Shown here in pieces: positions 46,411 through 58,311 of a DNA stretch of 64,000 bases (positions are counted from its first letter, which is position 1; every line of letters begins with the position of its first letter). The translations under genes were made by a program, and so were the position numbers. Under the pieces are notes generated by a model. That model saw only the letters and a program-made list of their open reading frames with translations, did no database searches and had not been told where the DNA came from. The DNA lies in NCBI GenBank assembly GCA_038373865.1, contig JAXGGA010004745.1:1-64000 (forward strand). The letters are read 5' to 3'. The DNA comes from Uloborus plumipes (lineage: Eukaryota > Arthropoda > Arachnida > Araneae > Uloboridae).

Positions 46411-46605
46411 CGGGATTCAAGTGAAACACGGACGATCGCAACTCACCAGTGCAATCGCAAATTTCCAAATTTGGATTCAAGTAAAACGTTACAATCGCTA
46501 CGAGATGCGATTCTGTCGTCCTTCGACTTCCAGTAGCGATTGCAATTTTGGTCTATTGCGATCGCCTTGAAGCGATTGCAATGGTGTTTCACTTGAATTC
46601 GGCCC
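46411..46605. mobile_element. ~195-bp MITE with GATTCAAGTGAAACAC ends
   Basis: GATTCAAGTGAAACAC near 46414 and GTGTTTCACTTGAATTC ending near 46600 are inverted repeats. Several GCGATTGCAAT and ATCGCAA motifs lie in both orientations inside. Confidence 0.65.
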
Positions 46606-46970
46606 TAAGTTATATCAAATAAATATGAAAATTGTCAAGCGGGATGTACCGTTTAGCCAAAGTTTGAGGAGTATAAAAGCATTTTAGAACATATTTTTGT
46701 TGGAAAAAAAAGAGTATTTTGTTTTGACACGAGCATATGGGTTTCGAACCCCCTGCAAAACGCTCTTCTCAAAGCAAAACCTCCCCTGCCATCCTTGGAA
46801 GCCAAAGGCGTATTTAAATGGGAAGCCGAAATGGTACGTTTACCTCTCTTATTCAAGTTCAAACTACTCATTAAGAATAAATAGCTCAAACATTTTCTTA
46901 CAAACTTGGAAATTACTCATATTTGGCTTTTGGGACCCTACCGAAATATATTCCTACATATGCTCCCGTA

Positions 46971-47150
46971 CACTGCAAAGATAAACTGTTTTTTTTTTTT
47001 TTTTTTTTTCAGTTATAATACTGGCAGCAGAGGTTCCAGTTTAAAACTGTAAAACTCACAGTGATAAACTGTAAAACTAGCAATTTCGCAGTTTATTACT
47101 GTAAAATTAGCTGTATTAAACTGCAAAAACATCTATTTTCTTTGCAGTTG
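46971..47150. mobile_element. 180-bp MITE of the CACTGCAAAAAATA / ACTGTAAAA family
   Basis: It begins CACTGCAAAGATAAACTG after TA (46969-46970) and ends TTTCTTTGCAGTTG before TA (47151-47152). A T run of about 20 bases and GGTTCCAGTTTAAAACTGT lie inside. TA duplication fits a Tc1/mariner-type MITE. Confidence 0.75.
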
Positions 47151-47152
47151 TA

Positions 47153-47571
47153 CGCTCCCGTAGGGATACATATTACCAGGATTCTTTGTCATAAAGAACT
47201 AGGTCAATCGGTGTTTCTATTATTTACCTTATTTAAAACTTACATTAAAACCAATCCCTGAAACATGCTATTGCTCTTGAGATGGGCCACCAAAAGTCGC
47301 ATCCTACTCTATCTAAACCTTTCCTACTCCATTTTAAAGTAGAGTAAGATTCCTTATGGAGTTAGTTGCCTATCAATTTCGCGCGGCTGAAGTCATTTAC
47401 TACCCATTGTATGCAATTTCCAATTTGCACATTCACAATGCCTGATTTGCTCCACATCAAATTATGCAGAGAATTTGATGACTCGTAAAAATAAAAGGAT
47501 GACATCTTTAATCCAAGCATGTAAAAATATCGAACCCAGCTTCCCATTGAACACCTTGCGTCACTTCAGCA
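47153..47571. other. No recognised gene
   Basis: No element or exon was recognised between two members of the ACTGTAAAA family. Confidence 0.4.
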
Positions 47572-48571
47572 CAATGGCAAACTAGAAAAATAGTTGTTTT
47601 TACAGTATAATACAGCTAATTTTATAGTAATTTTACAGAAGATACTGAAATGGCTAGTTTAGCAAACTGCAAAATTACTAGTTTCACAGTTTATTACTGT
47701 GCATTTTACAGTTTTAAAGTGAATCATCTGCTGCCGGTATTATACTGTTGCTTTCACGATATAATACAGATAATTTTATGGTAATAAACTGTAAAACTGC
47801 TCATTTTAGAGTAATAAGCTGAAATTTGCTAGTTTTAGAGTAATAAACTGTAAAAGGGTCATTCCATCGTGACTAACGTAACATTCAGAGCTGATTTTGT
47901 GACTGTTTTTACTTGTAACTTAAAGGATAAAACATATTTTTTAGTTATGCTGGTGGATTTACAATGTACATTGTATCTATGTATCATTTCTGCTGAGAAT
48001 TTAAAACAAAATTACTGACAGTAGATATTTTTTCAACCACAATAGCAGTGTGACTAACGTAACATTTTTGCAACATTGAAAATAAATGCTCATGTTGTGG
48101 GGCAAAAATGTCTCAAAGTTAAGCAAGTGTTAAAAATTGAATGATATATTTGAAAAATGTGTAAAGTTGGCTTTTGGAAACATAAAAAACATTTATTAAA
48201 TCTTATTTTTTTTTAGTCTTAAGTGTCACTTTTACCCAATATGGAGTGTGATGTGTGACTTGCGTAACCGTCGAATAACAAGCAGTTAACACACTACAAA
48301 CTATTTATTATGGCTAATCTCAGTGATAATTACAATACTTTTCCATTTTTTTAAACTTCTTATGTTGTATGATTATTAGTTATTTATTTATTCATTTATT
48401 TTTTGACACTTTTTTCACTTCGGTATTTTTTTTTCTTCGGCTTAGGTTGACATTTCTATGGAATGACCCAAAATAGCTAGTTTTACAGTTTATGACTGTG
48501 ATTTTAGTTTTAAACTGGAACCTCTGCTGCCAGCATTATACTGTAAAAACAACAGTTTATTTCTCGCAGTG
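47572..48571. mobile_element. ACTGTAAAA-family MITE carrying a nested 614-bp element
   Basis: Left part 47572-47855 and right part 48470-48571 together make a normal family member with TGGAACCTCTGCTGCC and GTTTATTTCTCGCAGTG at the right end. The continuous family text CTGTAAAATAGC is interrupted after CTGTAAAA by the element at 47856 and resumes with AAAATAGC, so the insertion is directly visible. Confidence 0.8.
47856..48469. mobile_element. 614-bp MITE with GGGTCATTCCAT ends, copy 1
   Basis: GGGTCATTCCAT and ATGGAATGACCC are terminal inverted repeats, flanked by AAAA on both sides. GTGACTAACGTAACATT-type motifs occur near the left end, in the middle (about 48050) and again as GTGACTTGCGTAACC (about 48255). 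No transposase was seen. Copy 2 is at 57688. Confidence 0.85.
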
Positions 48572-49036
48572 CAGAAGACATGCGTAAACGGTTCAAATAA
48601 ATATATCGAACCCAACTCCGCAAATGAAGATGTTACTTTTTGCTTTAACACAGTGGCGGAACATAATTGCTGCAAATCCATTGTCTAATCGATGCAGATG
48701 CAGCGGCTTTTGTTGCCGTTGCTCTTCCGTGCGTCCTTGAGCAAGAGAGACCCCGCTGGGCATCAAGAGATCAGCCAAGCGAGGGAGATAAAAAGAACAT
48801 CAACAAAAGGTTCGAAATATGCTTAAAAACTCCGAGTAACGGCAGTCCGTCTACTGTAAGGCCACTGTATTCTGAGAATCGGTTCTTCCGACATTTTGGT
48901 TCAGGGAGAGTTTGATTCTGGAGTCGGAGTCGGAGTCGAAGTCTATGAATTGCAAGAGTCGGGTCGGAAATATTTTTCTCCCGAACAGCCAGAGGTGGCT
49001 AAATGGTGGTCTAGGAAATGTTAACTAGTTACATTT
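48572..49036. other. No recognised gene; GGAGTC repeat
   Basis: A moderately GC-rich patch, with a GGAGTC microsatellite-like stretch near 48920. Short frames are unsupported. Confidence 0.4.
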
Positions 49037-49044
49037 CTTCAGGT

Positions 49045-49775
49045 CAGGGTTCGCCAAAGCGAGAACAGCCCAAAGAAACCCACCCGGGTTTTTTCTGGAT
49101 GGGTCCACTTGAAAAAACCCACTACAAGCTTGTTACACAATGCTGGTCAATACCAGGCTCAGAATTTGCCGTATATCGCTTTCTAGGAAATTTATTAAGT
49201 AACAGAAATTAAAACTGCATGTGGATTTCACTTACTATTTTAAATTCTTACAAGACCAAAAAAAAAAAAGGCTATAATTATTTCAATCAATTTTTTTTTT
49301 TGCCTTGTTGGCAAAAGTTCTTTTGATAAACTGTCTCAATTATTGTCTTTTTGCAGCTTCTTAAAGCAAGGTTGCCGAGTGAAAAGTAACTTTACAATAG
49401 TCACATAAAATTAGCTAAAAAATAATCAACCTGTGTGATGACTGCGCCCGATTCCTGAAGCCATAGCCATTGATACCAATTATTTAAAATTCAATAGACC
49501 AATGCTTTTCCGAACTTGCCGAATAAGAAAAAAAATAAGAGGTCACAGAGACCTCTTTTCATTTTTCTCCTGAGTCTATGAAAAGTAAAAGTACGTGCTC
49601 TAGTTTGGTATGCAATGTTTTAATAGAAAATATGAATGATTTGAAAATGATTTTTGAAAAAATCCAAAAAAAAGCTGGATTTTTCATTAAAAACCCGAAA
49701 AAACCCGGGTGTTAGGTCAAAAGCCCATTCGGGCTGGGCTTTTTCCAAAAATATCGGTTTTTTTTGTAAACCCTG
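49045..49775. mobile_element. 731-bp hAT-type MITE inserted in a LINE fragment
   Basis: Left end CAGGGTTCGCCAAAG and right end GTAAACCCTG are inverted repeats. The 8-bp flanks CTTCAGGT (49037-49044) and CTTCTGGT (49776-49783) match at seven of eight bases. AACCCGGGTTTT-like segments and GCCCATTCGGGCTGGGC lie subterminally. Confidence 0.75.
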
Positions 49776-50080
49776 CTTCTGGTGAAACTTCACTGAATGA
49801 TGAAGGTTCAGCAGGACATTGGGGTAAGGATAATCCTTCTTAGCCACCCCATCAGCAGCATCGTTAAATTTTAAATTAGCATGGGATGGTACCCACTGAA
49901 AATGCAAGATAAAGGACATGGACAAAACCTTAAGATATTTCAAAACAGATTTAACTTTGATTTCAAATTTTTCTCGCGTTTTCCAGACGCTGAATCACAG
50001 TTCGACTATGCGCGAGGAATCAAATATCCCCGAAAAGAAGGCGTTTGAAGTTCAACCTCCTCTTTCATGAATATTTTACC
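49776..50080 (-). pseudogene. Non-LTR retrotransposon (LINE) RNase H fragment
   Basis: On the minus strand a frame contains LHFQWVPSHANLKFNDAADG and then VAKKDYPYP. This matches the C-terminal RNase H domain of I/Jockey-like LINEs: the catalytic His in PSH and the Asp in the xxAAD segment. Farther upstream, IFDSSRIVEL is consistent with the earlier part of the domain, interrupted by a TGA. The fragment is truncated on both sides, and the hAT MITE at 49045-49775 interrupts its downstream part. Confidence 0.7.
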
Positions 50081-51345
50081 ATATTTGCATCCGGTCAGCA
50101 GCTCGGAGATTGTGAATAATTTGCACAATGGATGGCACCGGACTAGGCCTCATACGTAAATCCGAAGCTAGCTCCGACTCTTAGAATTTCAGAACCTTCA
50201 AACTCCAACTCCTACACCTTCAGCCAAAAATCAGTCCTCCTCCAACTCATTGGCTTCGACTCTGTCTCCGCGTGCATGGCAGATATACGTCCTCTCAGGG
50301 AAAATGATCGATGCCTCCTTGAATATCAATAACTTCGAGTCCCGTCTCCATGACTCCGACTCTCAGGGCCTGGCCTGATTACTAAATAGGTCAACTAGGT
50401 CATGGCCCACTGTTTAGGAGCTAAGCCCTAAGTAGCTAAAATTACTTCAGGCTACGGATAAAATTGTTAAAGCCAATATTTAAAAGAGCAAAGTTTGAAT
50501 ACAGAGGGCCTCGAAAATGTATTTGGCCTAGGACCCCGGGATATCTTAATCGGGCCATGCCGACTCTGCTGTAAAGTTGGATCAAAACCCCTCTTGAACC
50601 CAAAATGTCGGATACGTCGGTCTGTCCTCTCAAGTCCACCAGCAGCAGTTTGCCTTTAGTGCCCTCTAATTAACGAGCCCCAACCTTGCAGGCGCGATGG
50701 TCTTTTAGAGACCATCTTTGGTAATCGTCGCACGAACTTGGATTTTATTTGCATTGTGTGTGCTGCGACCTTTCAATCAAACGCAGCTCCGGAACAATCT
50801 CCTTACAGGGGTTTTGTTTTCACGATCGTTATTACCGTCGGTTCAGAGATCAATTCGAGTTGACAGGACAATATTTTAATCATAAGTAATGGAAATATCA
50901 TTTCTAGCAGATGCAGAACAAATCCATTCGTTTCGAATGCCATCAAAACCGAAGTCTATGCTAAACGGAAACTTTAATAAGATGATTGTTACCATCTGGC
51001 TGTCATTTGTTGTAGTTCTTTTTTTTTTCTTCTCTTTGCAGTTTTGATCAATTCGATAATCTCATGGTCATGTTTGTTTAATTGTCTGTGAAAAGGTCAA
51101 CTTTTATGTGTATACCTGTATTTTTTGTCTTTTCTTTTCAAATGTTTTTTTTTCCTACGGCAATCTGTCTAACGTTATGACAGACTATCACAGAAATATT
51201 TTTACCGGTCGCGTATTGTTATCCAACTAACTACATTTGCGAAAAAAAATCAGAATTGCTGACAGGATTGCATGTAAAGATCCAAGTTTACGAATCTTTC
51301 TCAAATTTGTTTTGTAGTTTTCTTAATTTGAGGTGCAGGGCCATT
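50081..51345. other. No recognised gene
   Basis: CTCCGACTC-like degenerate repeats at about 50170-50370 recall the ATTCCGACTCCGACTCC patch of repeat element E. The remainder is unassigned. Confidence 0.4.
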
Positions 51346-51401
51346 CCATCGTCACGTGCCGGACAAATCAGAGTCAATCACTAAACAACTTTGCTCTGGA
51401 T
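51346..51401. mobile_element. Left end of a GGGCCATTCCATC-family MITE
   Basis: CAGGGCCATTCCATCGTCACG, then TGCCGGACAAATCAG, matches the ends at 8463 and 52896. The element is split by the hAT MITE that follows, and no matching right end was found. Confidence 0.5.
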
Positions 51402-51409
51402 CCTAATAT

Positions 51410-52166
51410 TAGGGATGTACCGATTAATCGATTCGACAGTGCCGATTAATTGGCCATAATCGGCTAGTTTGCCGATTATTAATAATCGGCAATATTGGAC
51501 CGAATAATCGGCAGAAAAAATATTTTTTAAAATATTATTCTTCAAAGTATACTTTAACTAAGAAACTATGACAAATAATTTTATAAACAGTCATAATAAT
51601 CCTCACAGTTGATATAAAGTGGTTAATAAATTAATTATCCTACTTTGAGTAAATATCATAGACAATGTTGCAACATTTTTCATGTGACGATAGTTATCTC
51701 CTTAACACAGTGCTTTTAGATAACTTCTAATATTCACAAAGAATAAAAGTCTTGAATTAAGTTTCTACCAATTATTAAATAAATTTAATTAAAAGTACTC
51801 CTAAATTGGAGTGCTCACCACAGACTCCTCCCACATCCCTATTTTTTGAATTTTTATGTCCAATTAAAATAATTAACAATGTGTTAATGTAAAAGAATTG
51901 ACAATAACATGAAAATTGGTTCTAAGAAATTTGATAAAATAGTGAAATTATTTTTTGAAAACTAGGAAATTGGAAAACAATCTTCTCTCAGACATAAATA
52001 ACTATCTCCTATATCCCAAATTACTTACTATCTCCTAATTCTATAAGAGAGAAAAACAGTGATGGAAAAATTGATAGTATTAAAAACAATCATCCTTATC
52101 ATTAATCGGCTCTGCCGATTAATCGGTAATCGGTAATCGGCCAATTTGCTCATCGGCCCATCCCTA
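51410..52166. mobile_element. 757-bp hAT-type MITE with 8-bp target duplication
   Basis: Ends TAGGGATGTACCGATTAATC and GGCCCATCCCTA are inverted repeats. CCTAATAT is duplicated exactly at 51402-51409 and 52167-52174. Clusters of CCGATTAATCGG and AATCGGC motifs lie near both ends and look like transposase-binding repeats. The interior is AT-rich and non-coding. Confidence 0.9.
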
Positions 52167-52326
52167 CCTAATATGTTAACTAAACAGGAGTAAACACATA
52201 TTTTTGTGCTCACATTTGATTCAAAGATATTTCTGAGGCAGAGACAAACGACAGCAACGACAAAACAAATGAAACACCTCTCATTTGTTGAAGAATAATA
52301 ATTTGAACCCTTAAAAAAATTGGGTG

Positions 52327-52896
52327 CAGGGTTATTCCTCGAAAAGTAGACGTTTCGTCCCGTGTGTGACGGTTCATATGCTGTCGTCCCCGCTTAATCG
52401 GGTAACGGATAAACGAATACCCCGCTTATACGAATAAAATATCTCGATTCCCAGCTTCCCAGTTTATGTTCATTGCTGACTTTATTTCTTCTTAGAAAAT
52501 GCCTTCTTAAATATTATATCATAGGCAGAAAAAAAAATTGAGTAAAAAAACTATATACCCTCTGGGGTCTATCGTAACTTTTAATTGACGATTTTTCTTT
52601 CCTTAATGAAAAAATTATTTTTTACCTAATATTTTTTTCATTATTTTTCCTGTCCATTAAACACTGTTTGTTGTAACCATCAGTATACAAAATATCTTTG
52701 GGAAAAAATGTCAGGCATTAGTGGGTTAAAAAGCAATAGGAAATGACGAAAATTATTTCTTAAGGAATCACACAGACGTGTGTGACTTTCTAAGCAACAA
52801 AACTTTGTTCAATACCCTCGTATATTATTATTTTTAATGAAATATATGAAGCGTCACGTGTTAGACAAAATTACCGTTTTCCATGGAATGGCCCTG
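52327..52896. mobile_element. GGGCCATTCCATG-family MITE with a pogo-like fragment inside
   Basis: Left end CAGGGTTATTCCTCGAAAA and right end TTTTCCATGGAATGGCCCTG mirror each other, with ACACGTGACGCTTCAT-like subterminal sequence on both arms. CTGTCGTCCCCGCTTAATCG at 52384, matching the left half of the 8263-8434 element, lies inside; its right half is missing. Confidence 0.65.
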
Positions 52897-53079
52897 CAAA
52901 AGGTTTCGTTAGTATTATAAATAATTAAATTAAATATAATAATAAATATAAAAAATAAAAATACGCTTTTAGAGTTAATCACACAAATTCAGGACCATTG
53001 AATTGGACGGTACAAAATTACAAATATAAAAGTTATTATACTTAATACTATCATTAATACTAAAGGTTAAACTTTATTT

Positions 53080-53640
53080 TCATGATACTCCAACTGATTT
53101 CCCTCTGATTTTCAAACTATTGAATACCCGCTAAGTTCACATGCAATATAGTTTAGCCTTTCGTATTAATGGTAGTATTAAATACAGTTGAGCCCGCTTA
53201 TTAGAATATCGCTTAAAGGAATATCCCGCTTAATGTAATACATTTTCGATGCACCAAACCATTGAAATGCATTATTTTCATCCCGGATAATGGAATATCC
53301 CGCTTATTAGAATATTTTTTCGTTTCAAAATGGCTATTCCATTAAGCGGGTTTGACTCTTTATTGCATTTATATTTGCAAAGAATGTGAATTTTATCTTT
53401 AACTCAGAGCTACATACAAACAAATGAACACTTTACATCTACATGTAATATAGTTTAGCCTTTAGCATTAATAATATTGTTAAACATATTACTTTTATAT
53501 TTGTAAATTATTATCTTATTTTTTATACAGAGAATTTTACCTCTTATACAGACTTACATACATACATGCATACATACATACATACATACAAACAAACAAA
53601 CAAACGAACCCACATGTGAAGCTAATAAAAGCGTATTAAA
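53080..53640. repeat. Interspersed repeat with internal duplication, copy 2
   Basis: Shares CCCTCTGATTTTCAAA, TTTAGCCTTT.GTATTAAT and the closing CCACATGTGAAGCTAATA with 39700-40083. A 176-bp MITE has inserted in it (53185-53360). Near the end lies a CATA/AAAC microsatellite at about 53563-53605. Confidence 0.65.
53185..53360. mobile_element. 176-bp pogo-like MITE at a TA site
   Basis: CAGTTGAGCCCGCTTATTAG at the left and AAGCGGGTTTGACTCTT at the right are imperfect inverted repeats, with TA on each side (53183-53184 and 53361-53362). Comparison with 39840-39860 shows the uninterrupted sequence, which confirms the insertion. Confidence 0.8.
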
Positions 53641-53958
53641 ATGTCGGGAAAGTATATTCCATACAAAGAAAAACACTTAGATCTATAAAGCAGTGAGTAA
53701 CCGTCTCTAAGCAAGGGCTAAGGCAGGAACATGCATTTGTTGGCTCTCTTTGCTCTTTTAGAGGATTTTTGCCCCCAACTCGGCTGCTTTCGTATTCCAT
53801 GCTGCTGAGTGCACGAAACTGCAGTCCAGGGCTCGAAATAGCCGAGTTGGCGGTATATTGCATGTTCCTGACTTAGATCTATGTTTTCAGTAACAATCGG
53901 ATTATCTAGTAATAGCAAAAACTTTCTTGAATTAAGAGCTTTGTTATTATTATTATTA
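53641..53958. other. No recognised gene
   Basis: No element or exon was recognised. The right side is an ATT-rich tract into which the Helitron inserted. Confidence 0.4.
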
Positions 53959-55782
53959 CTAGCAAAAATACCCGGCGTTGCCTGGGCCAATAATGATTTA
54001 TAGAAACAATTCATACTCACCTTTGGGTTTTTTTTCCTGAACTCAAAACACACCAAATTTTGGATAACTTTTTTGGGATACCTAGGATAATTTTACTCCC
54101 CTCCCTACTTTATGAAAATATATTAAGTATTATTATGTCACTAATTTTTGTCTCAGAGAAATAGTCATCAAATGCTGAGATATTATTGCTGACCATAAAA
54201 TGACGCTAACAGTTTTTGAACTCAATGATTTCGAAATTAATAGGGAACATTTGACAATTATTTGTGCAAAAACGCAAGTTAATGGTAATGTAGTCTTGTT
54301 TAAGGGTTTGATTAATTTAATATGCGGATTACCTTACGTTTTGACATAATTTTAAAAAGGTTTTTATTGGATACATACGGAATATGCCAACAAAAGAAAA
54401 AAAACTGAACGTTTCGAACGTGGGAGTATTATTTCGATGATTAAGATTTTTCCACAGTCGATAAATATCAGACAATAATCATTTTATTTTGGTTACGTTG
54501 TGTAAGAAGTACAGTATTATTGCGTAGTCTTTGGCACAAAAACTGGCGTTAGTTGAAAAAAATCTCCGTGCATCTCAGTTGCTAAAATCTTGCATTTAGC
54601 ATTTAGCACCCCAGAGACCCCTGTACCTTCCAATTTGCTTGGATTTACCGGTTATTAAAATCTTGCAACAAATTTGGCAAAATTCCTGTTCAATTGGATA
54701 CTAAGTAACTGGTCAATTGTAAATATCCCCAGAAAGTGCCAAATCAACGAAAACAAATTTGAGAAATGCCGAAAGGTTGTATTTAAAGCTCCATCAAATT
54801 GGAAATAATGAACCTAATTCATTTATTAGTTGCCAATCTCATCTAGCGATTACGTTACCGATATTCTAAAACATATTTACAAAACTCGCGAAAATAATTG
54901 ATGCAGTGAACAATTCTTACTACAGAAAATACTGTAGAATACAATTTATACTACAAAATAATATTTGCACGTTTCAAAGCACAATAAAAAAACACATTGC
55001 TTACACCACAAAATGTTTTGAATACAAATCATGGTAAAAGCTCGTTAGCGAGAGGGCGCGCGAGCGTCTCCAGTGTCTATGCAGGAACTACTTTGATATA
55101 TGCCCCAAATCGGAAATTTGGCGACTTTTTACTGTCGCCAAGAAAAATACCTGTTTTTGTTGCTGCCACAAAAAACTTGTTGCTACAAAACTTTAAAAAA
55201 AACTCAAAAAAATAGTACAAAACTCAAGAAAATACTAAATTTGGCAACAGCAAAAACCTAAAAGCTGGAAAAAACCTAAATTGGCAACACCAAAATAAGA
55301 AACAGCAACCCTAAAAAGTCCGAAAAGGAGTGCCAGATTTGGCGCGTAATTTTTGGGGGGGTATATCAAAGTTATACCTCTATGGAAAAGCCATGAAGCT
55401 GAAAAAAACTTTCTTTTTGATTTGACTTGAGAATAGCCTTGAAAACTTAATGCGAAAAGCGGAAATGATACACGCAATTCTAGCTATCGACAGGGAGTTG
55501 AGATGATGCACTAAATATTGAATTAGTTTGTTGAAAGCCTTCACGGATTTATGCGAAAAATGTACCTTAAATTGGAATGAAAAAAGCGCTACCAATCGAA
55601 CTTTTTCGAATATCGTTATACACTATAGCCTATGTGTTATTCTGATGTATAAGCTACATTATGGTAAAAGTTTCATTAAAATCCATTCAGTAGTTTTTGC
55701 GTGAAAGAGGAACAAACATCCATCCATCCATCCATCCAAACATCCAAACATCCAAACTTTCGCATTTATAATAGTAGTAAGA
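53959..55782 (-). mobile_element. 1.8-kb non-autonomous Helitron
   Basis: On the minus strand it starts TCTTACTACTATTATAAATG after an A (55783 on the plus strand is T) and ends CTAG before a T. A GC-rich hairpin (CCAGGCAACGCCGGG) lies about 10 bases before CTAG. These are Helitron termini. A CATC microsatellite (about 55720-55750) lies near the 5' end. No Rep or helicase domain was seen. The insertion sits in an ATT-rich tract. Confidence 0.8.
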
Positions 55783-55881
55783 TTAATATTATTATTACTA
55801 ATTAATTAATTTATTTATTTTGTGCTCATTTTCCATTTTTTATTCTCGTTATAAAAAGGGATAAGGGAATTACATTTCTAC

Positions 55882-56739
55882 CAGGGTGTAAAAAAATCAA
55901 TGATTTTTTTAAAAAAATCAAAAAAATCGGATTTTTTTTATTTAAATCAGATTTTTTTGATTTAAATCGTATTGTTTTGATTTTTTTTAAAAAAATTAGA
56001 AACTTCAGTTATTAATTAATTTTTATTTATGAACAACTTACCTTTAAGTTTTTAAAAATACAAAAACACCTTTAAAGTAAAGTTTCACCAGAAAGAAACC
56101 CAGAAAAAAGTGTTAGGAGCTAATCTGAAAATAATCCTGTCTACTAGCTAGGATAAAAATCAAATGGGGCAGGAAGCTCAACCCAATCCTCACTTCATTA
56201 GCCCCCCCCCCCCTCTTTATTTTGCTTTTGTTTTGTAAAGCTGGAATATGTTCCATTTCAGCCACTAATAAAGACTGCCTCCCCCCCCCCCCAGTTGCTA
56301 ATACAAGGCATAGAAAATTCATCTTCTGTTCCGTTGTTTTTGTTTTTTCTTTTCACTGAAAGTATATCACACACATCCTATCATGTCCCTTCCCCCTTAA
56401 TACACTCTTTGCAACACCTGCCCTGCCCCTGTATGTATTTTCTTTATTTCACATATTAGACAACAAATAGCACTATTTGTGCATACATATTATTTAGACT
56501 GCAACCTTCCAGCATCTGTGAAGGGGGGATGAGTAGGATTACTTTTCTATTTATTAGATGGAAATCAAAGCTCTAAAAGAAAATGGTAAAAATAATGAAA
56601 TTGGGATTGTCCAAGAAAAATTTTTAAGGATTAAAATAAAAAGTGATTTAAATCAATGATTTTTTTTTTAAATCAATTGATTTAAATCGCGTATTAAATC
56701 ACTGATTTAAATCAATTGATTTAAATCATTGACACCCTG
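55882..56739. mobile_element. 858-bp hAT-type MITE with 8-bp target duplication
   Basis: Ends CAGGGTGTAAAAAAATCAAT and ATTGACACCCTG are inverted. ATTTCTAC is duplicated exactly at 55874-55881 and 56740-56747 and fits nTnnnnAn. The arms are made of ATTTAAATCA-type repeats in both orientations. C runs at about 56202-56213 and 56281-56292 are inside. Confidence 0.9.
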
Positions 56740-56747
56740 ATTTCTAC

Positions 56748-57687
56748 GCACTCATTTTAACCGAATTCCTTCAGTAAATACTTCAAATTGAAATTCATCT
56801 TTATTTTCGAACAAATAACTGAACATCCATGCGAACTCCAGGCAAACATGTCTTTTTTTAACCCTTTATTTTCTGAAAATTGCATTTTAGAAACAGTCTT
56901 CCCTCAATCATTAGCTATGACGTAGGAATCTATGTTAGATATAGGGAATTTAACTTATTAAAAATGAGAAATGATGGCGTTTTTAGACAATTATTCTGCG
57001 TATTTATGTACGAAAAAATTCCACTGAATAAAATGATGCAATTTGCAACCTTTCTACTTTTAGATTGGGGATTGAAGACTTGACCATTTTCAGTTGTTGT
57101 CACACCGTGTGGTGCAGGTAAATATCAACAAAATTGTTTCTCTATTGAAATATTCAAATCAGCAAGATTCAATTAACATTGTATTCCTGCAAAAGAGTCG
57201 TCCTAGATTTTCAACTTTTACATTTTTCTTCAATTTTTTTTTCATTAGAATCAGGAAAAAAAGTTGTATATCTTATGTTTTACTTTTAGTGCAATACATT
57301 GGTTTATTTAAATTGAAACTATTATCCATGATGCTTCGATCTGAATGCGCTTATTTAATGAGGATACCATTCAAATTTATATGAACCACACTTTCACGGT
57401 TTGTCCAAATTAGATGAAATGACCTATGATTCCAGAATTATTCACTGTTTACTGATTTTTTTTTCATCCTGTTTATCAAACTTTTAATACAATAAAAATA
57501 TAAGCAAGAAACTTTTTTTTGTATTTTTTCTATTTTATAGTTTTATTTGCATTTTTAAAAATCGGTATTTCATTAGTCACCCTTAGAATTTTTTTTTAAT
57601 TTCGGGTTAGAAACCTCCCATCTGATTTTCAACCAGTGTTACTCTTATTGATCATCTCCTTCACTTGTAAACAAACAATCATGACTA
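56748..57687. other. No recognised gene
   Basis: AT-rich sequence with short unsupported frames (for example 57094-57384). Confidence 0.4.
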
Positions 57688-58204
57688 GAGTCATTCCATA
57701 GTGACTAACGTAACATTCAGAGCTGGTTTTGTAACTGTTTTTACTTGTAACTTAAAGGATAACAAATATTTTTTAGCTATTCTGGTGGATTTACAAAGTA
57801 CATGGTATCTATGTATCATTTTTGCTAACAACTTAAAACAAAATTACTGACAGTAGATATTTTTTCACCCAAAATAGCAGCGTTACTCACGTAACATTTT
57901 TGCAACCCTGAAAATGAATACTCATGTTGTGAGGCAAAAATTTCTCAAAGCTAAGCAAATGTTAAAAATTGAATGATATATTTGAAAAATGGGTAAAGTC
58001 GGCTTTTGAAAACATAAAACACATTTATTAAATCTTATTTATTTTTTTTAGTCTTAGGTGTCACTTTTACTCAAGATGGAGTGTGACTAACGTAACCATC
58101 GAATAACAAGCAGTAGACACACTACAAGCTATTTATTATGACTAATCTCAGTGATAATTACAATACTTTTTCACTTTTTTTAAACTTCTTATGTTGTATG
58201 CTTT

Positions 58205-58243
<39 letters not shown>

Positions 58244-58311
58244 TTGATACTTTTTTCACTTCGGTATTTTTTTTTTCTTCGTCTGAGGTTGATATTTCTA
58301 TGGAATGACCC
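57688..58311. mobile_element. MITE with GGGTCATTCCAT ends, copy 2
   Basis: Full-length second copy of the 47856-48469 element, with ends GAGTCATTCCAT and ATGGAATGACCC. The three GTNACTNACGTAAC motifs are kept. It differs by a longer TTTA microsatellite (about 58205-58250). The flanks ACTA and ACGA match three of four bases. Confidence 0.85.
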
